Of a stretch of 64,000 nt of DNA, positions 10,576 to 20,975 are shown in pieces. The stretch comes from Buxus sempervirens (Eukaryota > Streptophyta > Magnoliopsida > Buxales > Buxaceae). The stretch is taken from assembly GCA_947561395.2 (NCBI GenBank), contig OX387189.1:20212329-20276328 (forward strand). Reading direction: 5' to 3'. The number at the start of each line of letters is the position of its first letter. The first letter of the stretch is position 1. Under the pieces are notes generated by a model. It was not told the origin of the DNA. It saw only the letters and a program-made list of their open reading frames with translations, and made no database searches. The position numbers were made by a program, and so were the translations under genes.

Positions 10576-11820
10576 ACATGGAGGTGTGGAGGTCGCTCTG
10601 GCGTGTTAATTAACCAATCAAATAATTACATGACATTGACCATTGTGGGATTTTTGGTTTATCTAGATATGTAATATGTTATGGGATTGTGGTAGCCTTG
10701 GGTTTTCAGTTGCTTCCATCGAGTTATTGCCTGCTTATTCGTGTGATTATTCGACGCATATCTTGTAACTGGTAAATTGTATTTGTGAATGCATGTGCTG
10801 CTCGCTGAGATATTCGTATCTCAGTCTTTTGTTTCTGTTTGTTTTTCAGATACGTATGGAGAGCCGATAATTGCGGGTTGTGTATTGGGCCATGTGAGTT
10901 ATTACTTTGGGTTATTGTAGCGCACTTTGTTTCGTAATAATATTGACTTCATGTTTTCTTTACTCTGGTAGTGCGATCCTACTATTTTAATAACCTCTGG
11001 AGACGAGTTACGGGTTTTTCCTTGTGACTCGGATCTGGGGCGTTACAGGCACTCAACGCATACCCCCAATTTTTCCCCGGTAGGGTTTTAGGTCTTTGTT
11101 AATTCCATTTCTTCATGTCTGACCTAAATCTAACTTGCTATAACCACTCGGCCATACTCCTCACACCTCTAATAGCCATTTAAGCCACATTGAAATTAAT
11201 TCCAACAACCTACGTGCTCCAAATCCCAATTTCACTCAAAAAACTCAATTCAGTCGCTAATAAATCACACAACCGATAACCTTCGGCTAATCTCAGGTAT
11301 TAGGCTTCAACACACGGAGTAAAATCAGTGCTACTCACCTGATTTATTGAGAATTTCTTCTAGCTTCCAACCTCTCTAATAATCACCTCCGAAAAGAAAA
11401 GTTTGAACGGCCGATGACCTCAGATCTATAGTAGTATCCAGATCTGATTAGATCTGAGCTCCACTTTATTTAATAACCTTGGATACTTCACCTTCCTCCT
11501 GCAATCCAGCTATCAGAGCTCGGCTTCTAATCTCTTTCGTTTTTTCCCCAACCCGAAATTTTGAAAATAGCAGCCTATTTATAGGCTTCGCTGAGGTCCA
11601 TTTTTACCCTGATTTATTGATGGCTCGCCCACCCTAATATAATTTTATTATTATAAATTTTCAATTAATCTTATCCACCACTTATTATATTTTACGCCCT
11701 TTCCCAAAATTTCAAATTTTCCCTTGCCTATCCATTTCCTAAATTATTCTTTAAAAAAAATTTATTAAAATTATTATGGAATTACGAATTTGACCTTAGT
11801 CGAAGATTCGGGGTTTTACA

Positions 11821-11832
11821 TTCTCCCCCTAC
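11821..11832 (-). other. Polypurine tract of element C
   Basis: The minus strand reads GTAGGGGGAGAA immediately before TGTAAAACC of the 3' LTR. The same bases form the last codons of an eroded pol frame (IFVGGE). Confidence 0.8.
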
Positions 11833-12644
11833 AAAAATTTCGCCCTCGAAATTTACATATTAACCTTCATGCTAACCTTCAGAGTCAAATTCAAAATTTA
11901 ACTTCAAATCCATTTCTCAAAATATTCTTTAACTTAAAAAAATATATACTGTAGAAGAAATCCGCAAGTCTTCTATCATCAATCTGTACATATAAATGCA
12001 TCCGCTTATATGCAAGTTTGAGAAGAAAATTGAAAATTTCTCCTAGCTTTTAACTTGCCTCAAAATACCACATCCACAATACATATTTACACCCGCCTAT
12101 TAGTACTAATACATATCCCAAATTGGACAAGTTTCATACTTAGGTGCAGTTCCACATGCTACCCTGCTTCACCACACCTTGAGCATGTCCTAATGCAACT
12201 GGCTCAACAAGCACATACAATATCCAGCAATAATAGAACATTAATTATTCACCCATCCTCAAATATACTCATATGATCGATATATCTTTTACGCATCAAC
12301 CAACACCCATCATTCCGGTGCAAGACAACTAATTTCCTCCAAAGATGATTCCGTAATTTCCCAAAGTTCCCGAACAGTTACTTATACAAACCCTAGTTAT
12401 TATCTAAGAAAATTTTTAATCCTTTCGGTATTTGAACTAATGGAAAAAATGTTTAGTTGATCCAACTACAATTGTTTTACCATTTTCTTCTTTATAACCA
12501 TAATTATCTTAGTTAAATAATAACAGTTTCTAAATATAAAAAAAATTCCTTAACGAACCAGATACCTAGTACCTTGTGTCGAGTGGGGCAGACTTAGGTT
12601 TAAAATCTAGGCCACGCACTCACTAAAATAATCTCAGCGTTCCG
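11833..12644. other. Element C interior, no coding potential seen
   Basis: AT-rich sequence between the polypurine tract and the promoter of the antisense gene. Apart from the pol C-terminal relic at its left end, nothing is recognisable. Confidence 0.5.
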
Positions 12645-12652
12645 TATATAAG
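12645..12652 (+). promoter_or_regulatory. TATA box of the antisense gene in element C
   Basis: TATATAAG on the plus strand, about 140 bp before a good splice donor and 640 bp before the ATG. It is antisense to the LTR-driven transcript. Confidence 0.5.
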
Positions 12653-12788
12653 ATTTCATGAAACCCTTCTTATCTGCGTGCCTAAAACCAGCTCTAACCT
12701 GCGCTCACCGCCGCTTGGTATTCCTCTTCTTGGCGATCTTCCTCTTCAACTCCAACAGCGATTCTTCACTCCCCATTCGATACAAGAG

Positions 12789-13284
12789 GTATGCCCACCT
12801 CCAATCTTTACTTCTATTTTTCTTCTTCTACAAATTTTTTTTCTATGCACACACCTGCGGTTAGGGTTTTCCTCTGCAAAAGTTTGATTCAACTCAAATC
12901 TTTGAACAGTGGTTTAATCGGTGATTTATTCCCCTTCTAAAAGCTTAAAATTATCGATTTAAACTGGTTTAATGTAACGATTTGGTTATTTATTTCGTTT
13001 GTGCCAAAAACCCCAATTTCTGGTTGCATCAAAAATCATGCGCTGACCTCTTTTGACTGAGTGGCACTCAGCCAACCTTGGCACATGACCATTTTCTCTT
13101 CTAATTTCTTCAATGATTTCCGATTTAGATTTTATTTTAGCACTGTTCTAATTCATTATTGTATGCTTTTGCTTGAATTTGTTTTCTTTAAATTTCATCT
13201 GTTCTAGCAGCTCTTTTACTAACCCTGTTTCCTTTTTGTTTTTCTTTATTCTCTATTTCAATTCTGGTTTGTTCCAACTCCTAG
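12789..13284 (+). other. Putative 5'UTR intron of the antisense gene
   Basis: Donor AAGAG|GTATGC at 12789; acceptor GTTCCAACTCCTAG ending at 13284, with the ATG starting on the very next base. The interval is T-rich and non-coding, as in plant introns. Confidence 0.55.
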
Positions 13285-14765
13285 ATGGCTAAGACTTCAT
13301 TAGGAAATCCCTCTAAAAGAGCTAGGGTCGAGAGCAGAGATTATAGGTTCCATTCTGACAGGGAGAGGGAGGTATATGAGAGACACTTACGCCATAGAGC
13401 TACCCCATTGGAGAGGGATGTCCGATTTGAGGACTTTGCTCCTTCTATCGAGGAGATTTCCAGGGTACGTGGATGGTTACCTGCTTTCAGTGGTTTTGCT
13501 CCTACCTGCGAGGAGTTAGTCCGGGAGTTTTACAGTAATATTCATGATATCTCTCCCAATCACTCCACCTTCCATGTTTACATCCGAGGTACCCGCTTTT
13601 GATTTCCCCCGACTTTATAGCTGCCGGCCTTCGTATTCTTAGGGTAGAGAATCCGGTCTACCCCTATTCTGGTGAGGCCACACTAGAATATTCTGCGGTC
13701 GCCACCTTTCCTGTGGGTAAGGCAACAGAGTATACCAGAGTTGGTCCTCTTCCTTCTACTGGCTTCTCTGTTGATACCTATATTCTTATGAGGATCATTT
13801 TTACCGATCTCTGGCCTGTTTCCCGTTTTTCTTCTCTCACTAGCTCCCGCTCTCTATTCCTTTATGCCATACGGAGAGGTGATTCCATCGACCTTCCTTC
13901 CGTGATTATCTCGATCATGCTTGGGGTTCACGAGGACCGTAAGAGATCTATTGCCCTGCCCTACAGTTGTTTGGTAGCTAGGCTCATAGCTGCTTCCCTG
14001 GCTCAGTATCCCAGATTCACTCCTTTGACCCCGAGTCAGCCCATTTGCAGAGCTACCACGAGTCTTGCTCGCGCTAGGAGGCTAGCTGATATTTCTGCTG
14101 ATCCTTGCCCCTTTGCCCCTTCGACTTCTACTCCTGATATACCTTCCTCTTCTTTTGCTCCTCCTCCTACTGATAAACCTTCGTCTTCTTATGTGCCACC
14201 TTCAGTCGATATTCCTTCCTCTTCTGATGCTCCTCCCTTTGCCTCTACTATCGATGGTCCTCCGCCTACAGTGGATCCCTCCTCTATTCCTTCTAGTTCC
14301 ACTGCTCCTCCTCTGTCCACCCTTGCTGGTCTTGTCACTTCCATATCTACTTTGATAGATGAGTTGAGGTCTACGAAGGAGTTGATGAGAGCGCTGGCCT
14401 TCCACATGGCTCACATGACTCGAGAGATGGGCGAGATGTTAGAGACTCAGACAATGATATATCGGACTCAAGAGTCAATTCAACGACATCAGGAGTCGAT
14501 GGAGATGTCGATATCAACCTTGCGGGCCCATGTACAATTCATGCATGCCTCACATCGCAGATTGTTCTAGTTTTTCCTAGATGGCGATGAGTTTGATGCT
14601 GATGCCCTAGCGGATGGTACTACTGGCGACAGGGGCCTTGTAGGAGATGATGATAGGGCGGGAGGGGGTGAGGGTGGGGCTAGTGTGGCTGGCCCCAGAG
14701 ATGGAGATGCAAATATAGGAGGGAGTACTGGCGATGGAGGAGATGATGCAGGACCGTCTAGCTGA
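13285..14765 (+). pseudogene. Antisense ORF of element C, plant-transposon-protein family, broken
   Basis: The ORF runs opposite to the LTR polarity. First part (13285-13602, ATG) has RGWLPAF, CEELVREFYSNI and VYIRGTRF. The second part (from 13599, -1 frame, no ATG) continues SPDFIAAGLRIL, LYAIRRGDSIDLPSVI and a further helical segment. These are hallmarks of the 'putative plant transposon protein' domain found in plant LTR elements. A long Ser/Pro/Thr-rich linker (about 14095-14325) and a coiled-coil-like segment rich in Met and Gln (about 14335-14570) follow. An in-frame TAG at 14568-14570 is followed by about 64 more codons of acidic, Gly-rich tail ending in TGA at 14763-14765. So there is one frameshift near 13598 and one nonsense codon. 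The function of the family is not known to me. Confidence 0.75.
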
Positions 14766-15285
14766 CTTTTTATTCCTTGGAGTCTTTATATTTTCTTTTT
14801 GGAAAACATATGTATATTTCTTATTTTCCCCTTGTTATAGTGAGTCACTATCTTTTTATTACTGTTATAGCTGTACTCCAAGCCTTGTACTTGTTCTTCA
14901 TATATATATTATAGATCCTTTTTTGTTTACTTCCTGTCTATTTTTAATTTCTACTTATTGTTCCTAGGTGGAAGTTCATTTGCTTTTAATCACAATTAAT
15001 ACTGCAAATTTAATCTAACCGATTAACAATATAATATTTACCATTAATACGGATAATAATCTTAATGCCTTATATCGCATATAACAAATCATACCATATC
15101 AGATTGACATAACGTAAAGAATCAAGTAACTTACCATTAATAATATTAATTTCTACCAGATCTGAAGAAAACAATCTCAACCTATTTTTCCTATTCCAGG
15201 AGTGCTATCTAACGAACACACAACCCCCAATGCCATCCTAAGCTTCCTATTCCTATATCATGTCTCCTTTCATAACTCTAATATG
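14766..15285. other. Element C interior between antisense gene and PBS
   Basis: AT-rich, T-rich at first (the likely 3'UTR of the antisense gene), then the untranslated leader of the minus-strand transcript. No coding frame seen. Confidence 0.45.
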
Positions 15286-15297
15286 TCTCTGATACCA
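15286..15297 (-). other. Primer binding site (initiator tRNA-Met) of element C
   Basis: The minus strand reads TGGTATCAGAGA two bases after the 5' LTR end. Confidence 0.88.
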
Positions 15298-15299
15298 TC

Positions 15300-17590
15300 T
15301 GTAACGCTTCGGATCCGGGTTACGTAAATAAAACCGTAACATGTCTCCAGAGGTTAAATATAACACATGATCATAATATCAGAGTGAAGGAAAGACATGA
15401 TGCCAGCAAACAAGATAAACAGAGTACGTTAGGAAAACCCAAATGGAAATAAACTCACAAGACCAAGCATTTACCCGAAACGTCTTCTCCAAGAGCCGTT
15501 GAAAACAAAACAAAAACAATACGGAATGAGATACGAATATCCCAGTGAGCAGCACATGCATGCACGATTACAGTTTTCCAAGGTTATAAAACATGAATCG
15601 AAATAATGCACGGTTAGTGAGGGCGATAACATGATTAATCCGACTAATCTCACAATGATATAACCGATAAAGGTGATATAACTAATGAAAATTCCAATAG
15701 GTAAGTCCAGCAATTCATGTCCGCATTAAATCATAATTAAAATCTTGAAACCACTTATAACCAGATAGCAACATTTTGATGAAAACATAATCTCAAATAC
15801 CTTGGGAATTCGATTTTCGGGAGTGTTTATCATGGGCCACTCCGCGCCAATAAACCAACGAATAAACCACGTCATATCACATAAAATCAAATACCAACAT
15901 TGGTCAATGTCATGCCTATTGCTTAAATTGGTGAATCGACATGCCAAGGCGACATCCACGCCTCCATGTACACACCTCCGGCTTACTCAAGGTATCGGAA
16001 CTCTAAAATAACGGCCTACTCAGGGTATCATCATCCAATGCCGGCCTACTCCGGGTATCGGCATTGACAACCAGGCCTACTCAGGGTATCTGGCTGCTTT
16101 ACACCGGTAGTGGCAACACACGAGGCCATGCCATTACTCCTAATAAAGCAAAAACATTACATTACTAAGCTTAGACATGGATCCAGAACAAGCTAAACCA
16201 AAACAGAATTATCAATGCATAAACTCATCTCTAATAATAAAATACACCAACCACTGGTATTCCCATCGACAACACAAACCAAACTCATCATAGGTCACTT
16301 AGGACCAGAACGGTAAATCATAGAAATTCAGTTGGTATTCCGACCAAAACACAAATCCCAACCGGTTGTATAAACGTTTACTCAAACTAAGAATTTTTAT
16401 AAAATCTACCCATCACCTTTGTAAACTGTTAAAACTCCAATTAAACAGTGTTACAAACTGGCAATAAATAGTACATGGTGAACTAAATAGAACCAAGCAC
16501 ACTTGGGACCAAACAATTAGCTAAACTACCCACAAACCTTTAGAATCTAACTTAAAAATCTCATAAATCCTCCCCACAATTAACGAAGTAATCTCCTTCG
16601 GTTTTGACCCCTTTATTTTACTCCCAGAATCCTAATCAAGCTCCTAGGCAAGTGTTTGAAGAATTCGAGTGGAGAAAAGCTGCTCAAAATGGTCTGCTCA
16701 ACCCCTGGGAAATGGGTGGGTGCGCTGACCTCAAGCCAGTAAGTGCCAGGTCAGCGGCAAGTCGGCGGAAGCTGATTTTGTATAGCCGCTGGGTGCCGTT
16801 GAGCTTTGTTAGTGGGCGGCTCTCAGCGCATGCCCCCAATTTTTCCCCGACAGGGTTTTAGGTCTCTGTTAATTCCATTTCTCCATGTCTGACCTAAACC
16901 TAACTTGCTACAACCACACACCCATACTCCTCACACCTCGAATAGCCATTTTAAGCCACATTGAAATTAATTCCAACAACCTATGCGCTCCGAATCCCAA
17001 TTTCACTCGAAAAACTCAATCAGTCGCTAATAAATCACACAACCAATAAACTTTGGTTAATCTCAGGTATTAGGCTTCAACACACGTAGTAAAATCAATG
17101 CTACTCACCTGATTTATTGAGAATTTCTTCTAGCTTCCAACCTCTCTGATAATCACCTCCGAAAAGAAAAGTTTTAACGGCCGATGACCACAGATCTATA
17201 GTAGTATCCAGATTTGATTAGATCTGAGCTCAACCTTATTTAATAACCTTGGATACTTCACCTTCCTCCCGCAATCCAGCTATCAGAGCTCGACTTCTAA
17301 TTTCTTCCGATTTTTCCCCAACCTGAAATTTTGAAAATAGCAGCCTATTTATGGGCTTCGCTGAGGTCCAGTCTTACCCTGATTTATTGATTGCTCGCCC
17401 ACCCTAATATAATTTTATTATTATAAAATTTCAATCAATCTTATTCACCACTTATTATATTTTACGCCCTTTCCCGAAATTTCAAAATTTCCCTTGCCTA
17501 TCCATTACCTAAATTATTCCTTAAAAAAAATTTATTAAAATTATTATGGAATTACGAATTTGACCTTAGTCGAAGATTCGGGGTTTTACA
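15300..17590 (-). mobile_element. 5' LTR of element C (C')
   Basis: 2291 bp, uninterrupted, collinear with the 3' LTR and preserving the empty sites of solo LTRs A and B (near 16737 and 16818). Donor CAG|GTGAGTAG at 17108-17107. The acceptor position is mutated to TTTTCAA at 15501-15499, unlike the CAG of its partner. The TATA box is altered (TATTTATG on the plus strand at 17346-17353). Confidence 0.88.
15977..16095 (-). repeat. Constant-loop hairpin array in LTR C'
   Basis: Four units. The third (16036-16066) has a perfect 8-bp stem CAATGCCG/CGGCATTG around GCCTACTCCGGGTAT, and the fourth has CCAG/CTGG. Confidence 0.78.
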
Positions 17591-17819
17591 GGCGCATGTC
17601 TTGGGCTGGGTATCCTTTCCCATTTATTACGTCTGAATACCCTGCGATTCTTGAATGTATTTGAATGATGATACAAGAGGAGTAAAATCAACCTAAAACC
17701 CAAGCGTCCATTAGGGGCAGCAACCCTCACTTTTTGCATCAAATTGAGTAAACCCTAGATTCTGGGCTACCTTAGCCCTAATTTAGGAAGCCAAACTAAC
17801 TTTGATCAGGGGAACCACT
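17591..17819. other. Short unassigned segment between elements C and E
   Basis: 229 bp, probably the remainder of the element or LTR into which C and E inserted. It shows no similarity that I can see to the TRIM-like LTR at 4800. Confidence 0.3.
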
Positions 17820-20390
17820 TGTAACGCCCTAGATCAAGGTTTATTTAAGAACATAAATCCAAACCTAGTTTGTTAGGATAATGGCCCAAAACAACTAATT
17901 CCAGAATTAAACAATTTCAATAATTATAATCAGAGTGCGGAATAAAAGATAAATTCTTCCAAGAAGTGCGGAATAATAAAATAATAATCATCCAATATTA
18001 AACCATCAAATAAAGTTTGGATTCGGGTCAACTAAAATAAAATAAATCATCATCCACCAAAGTCATCTAATTAAAATAGTTCAATAATCCCTTCAAACAC
18101 TAAATCAAAACTTATGTATGCTCCCTAGACCTACACAGGAATAAAATAGTCTTCTTCCTGATAGTCAAGATAATCCCCAAAAGTGTCTACCCCTGCGGTG
18201 TCCTCTTCAGGATTATCTGAAAACAAAACCGATAAAACGATAATGTGAGAAACAACATCTCAGTAACCAGTCATGCAAATAGTTTGTAACAATAAAATAT
18301 GCAATGAATAATCAGGTTAATCTCTGAACAAAAATACAGAATAATAATCAAATGAAACTTTAACAAACAAAAAAATTCAACATCATGGGACTTATGAAAA
18401 AGAAAACCGGAGAAAGAAAGTAGCCATGTGCCAATATGCTACCTAACCAAATTACAAGTGGACCAGACGCAACTATTCAGACTGGCTATTCAACACCCAA
18501 CGGAAGAACCCAACCGACAACTGGAATGAGTTAGCATTTACAACCCAACCTATCCAGGAGTGGGTAACGTAGCAACCGACCTATTAAGGAGCAATACCAT
18601 CCTTGAGATGATGGAATGCCTATGACACATAATTCAAACCACTCTAGAAGACTTTTCACTTGCTAGCTATTCTGTGGATCAATGCAATTGCTAAACCCAC
18701 TCAATGGTGGAAAAACCAAACTAGAGATTGGACATATTTCTCAACAACACCCGCACACACGGAAACACAACCGTCTCAATAATAATAAATCTGCATCAAC
18801 AGAATAAACAACCAGGCATCAACCTTGTCACAACTGACCCAAAAATCCACACAAGTGGCACCAAGTCATATGTCCAAACTCCAGGTTTCAACAGGCAACT
18901 ATGTCCCGAATGTGCATCGAATCCTTCGATGCACAAAAAACAGTCAAATAACCCAAATACAGGTGTAGGAGCTCTTAAAATCAAGTTTGGTTTAGAAGAG
19001 AATTGTTTGGAACAACGGCACTAAGTTAAAAAGCCTCTTTAGCAAAATGTACCCGAAATCTTTATAAAAATTAATTTTTAACATCCGCCAATGCAAACTA
19101 TCTCTAAATACTCTAAACTTAGTGGTACATAGGTTTAAATTGAATAAAAACAATTTCGTGGTGAAAAACTAGGTTGGTTGGATGATTTCCAAAAATATGA
19201 CAGAAGGGCGCTCGAGCGGCTTCGGGTGCTCGAACAGGTGACATAAAAATTGGGTTGATTCAGGGTTGGTCGCTTGAGCGAAGCTCCGGGCATTCGCCTT
19301 CTAGGTTTTGATCACTTTCGGGTTTTTCTGAAAATAAAATCATAGGCGAGGCGCCCTCGATATCGCTCTAGCGGTATCGAGCGCCCACGAACTGATTCTC
19401 GAGACCCATACGGGTACTTGAGCGATGGTTCGAGCGGCCTGTCGAAAACTGAATTTTCTGATTTTTTCGAAAAGTTGCGTAATTCATTCAAAAATCGAAA
19501 ACTAGAATTCTACAGCATCAAATCCATACTAAACCATTCAAGAATACTTTATAAACATGATAGAACAATTTTAAGCAAATTAAAACACAATATAATACAC
19601 AAACAAGTCATCAATCATACGAATAAACATGATAATCAAATAAACACGAAATCTGTTTATGCAAGTTTTAAAGGGATTAACTTACCTATTTTTGGAACTT
19701 AAACCTCCTCTAACAGCACTTAAATATCACTCCAAAGAATATCCAATCGATCACGGCAAGCCTCTATCTCTTCTGGATCAAAAATCACATCTTTAAAAAC
19801 TCAAAAACATGTTCTATCTTCCAAAACAGATTTCTTTCGAGTTTGTTTCTTACCTGAGTTTTTCTGAATGAAAAATCCTCTTTTCCTTCTCTAAAATCTG
19901 CTCCAAAAGACGCTGGTAGGTTAGGGATTGATCACACCAAAGATGAGAAGAGGAATAGAGGAAGAAGGTTGGTATGGACGGCTGTTCTCTTGGTTTTGAA
20001 CATGAACAGCCGATTGCATGATTAGGTTATTTTAATATTTTACTTCCTTTTACTAAAATACCCTCTTCATTAAACCAATAAACCTCAAACCATTCAAGTC
20101 TCAAATCAAACCAGATTTGGGTCAACCTCCACTCTCTCTATCTGGGTTTGACCACCTCCTCTTGATTTTTGTTTAATTTGATCAATCACTAAAGCAATCC
20201 TAAATATTAGCAAATAAAATTTCTACTTAACCTAAATCTAAAATCTCACCTTAGATTAGCTTTCCATGTTCTCCAGGTCACCTTGAATTTCTTTGGGTTG
20301 AACTAATGCCTTATCTCCTGCTGTATTAATAACTTGATCAGTTTATTTATTAATTATAATTATTTTATTAATAAAATCTGGGATTTTACA
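17820..20390 (-). mobile_element. Solo LTR E (gypsy, D subfamily)
   Basis: 2571 bp, TGTAACGCCC to GGATTTTACA, flanked by CCACT (17815-17819) and CTACT (20391-20395), a duplication with one mismatch. It is the closest relative of LTR D and shows where D was split. Donor TAG|GTAAGTTAATC at 19685-19684, acceptor TTTTCAG ending at 18217, GC-rich CGCTCGAGCG block at about 19205-19440. Confidence 0.82.
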
Positions 20391-20939
20391 CTACTTACCT
20401 CTTTTCTTAGATTAGATCCTCCCCAAACGACTCCAGAAATCACTTTCTAACAAATTCAAATGAACACAACAACTCCTTTGCTGTTTAAATCATACGAATA
20501 TACTTTTCAGAACTTAATAAACCCAAAACCAAACGAGTTGGAGATAAAACCATAAGTTAATATGTTCCTTACCTTAAATTCCCACGAAATCACTCCTTGA
20601 TCTGAGCAACCAAAAGAAACAAAAATCAACACTTTGAAGAACACGTATGGAGAAGTAGGCGACTGTTTCTCTCCTTCTCTTTTGTTTCTCTTATATGTGA
20701 ATAGCAAACTTCAAATTTTATTTTCTTTTTATATTTTCGTCCAGCACTACTAATTAACCCTAATAATCTTTCCTTTTACCTTCCTACCCTTCAAACCATT
20801 CAAACCATTGTATTAACTCTCACTAAAATCCATCTTAGTCGACCACACCCTTCTCTTGTGGGATTCCGCCACTTATATAAATAATTTACTCATATTTCTT
20901 TTAAATTACTTATTAGTTATTTTCTCATCATCCAACATC

Positions 20940-20940
<1 letters not shown>

Positions 20941-20975
<35 letters not shown>
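20941..20975. repeat. (AAT)n microsatellite
   Basis: About eleven uninterrupted ATA/TAA units inside LTR D. Confidence 0.9.

Larger units (their letters stand above)
9318..10849 (+). other. Putative leader intron inside LTR B
   Basis: Donor ACGG|GTGAGTAGC at 9318 lies about 150 bp downstream of the TATA box. The acceptor is a T-rich tract ending TTTTTCAG at 10849. The 1532-nt interval holds a GC-rich repeat block, a four-hairpin array and a TGAGATATTCGTATCTCA hairpin just before the pyrimidine tract. The same order is seen in LTRs L, M, O, H, A, C, D, E, J and N. Splicing is inferred, not shown. Confidence 0.55.
8798..11047 (+). mobile_element. Solo LTR B (gypsy)
   Basis: 2250 bp from TGTAAAACC to GGCGTTACA with the perfect duplication GGCAC (8793-8797 and 11048-11052). 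It sits only 82 bp from solo LTR A, in the same GC-rich block of C's LTR; the paralogous site near 16818 is empty. It contains a TATA box, donor, GC-rich block, hairpin array, UUCG hairpin and acceptor in that order. Confidence 0.92.
5093..11820 (-). mobile_element. 3' LTR of element C, containing solo LTRs A and B
   Basis: The plus strand starts TGTAACGCC and ends GGGTTTTACA. Removing A and B (each with its 5-bp duplication) leaves an LTR that matches 15300-17590 along its length. TATA box (minus) at 11576-11583; donor CAG|GTGAGTAG at 11338-11337; acceptor TTTTCAG ending at 5296. The hairpin array is at about 5776-5895. Confidence 0.85.
5093..17590 (-). mobile_element. Element C: non-autonomous (LARD-like) gypsy element with two LTRs
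   Basis: Two closely similar minus-oriented LTRs (15300-17590 as 5' LTR, 5093-11820 as 3' LTR) flank a 3.5-kb interior with a PBS at 15286-15297 and a polypurine tract at 11821-11832. No gag or pol ORF is present. The last codons before the tract still read NFEGEIFVGGE, the usual C-terminus of gypsy pol, so the element derives from an autonomous one. The interior instead carries an antisense ORF. The flanks (GACAT at 5088-5092, GGCGC at 17591-17595) are not a matching duplication. Confidence 0.8.

Noticed and set aside
12658..12887. Two short ORFs before the antisense gene
   Set aside because: They overlap the predicted 5'UTR exon and intron and read as low-complexity Phe/Leu sequence.
14113..14414. 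Leu-rich and Gly/Glu-rich ORFs overlapping the antisense gene
   Set aside because: Other-frame shadows of the Ser/Pro-rich linker.
15286..15297. Possible tRNA gene at the TGGTATCAGAGA sites
   Set aside because: Only the 12-18 bases complementary to the tRNA 3' end are present, beside an LTR; these are primer binding sites.
17591..17819. Right half of the short-LTR element found at 4800
   Set aside because: No second copy of the 153-bp LTR or shared interior sequence can be seen here, so the link is unsupported.
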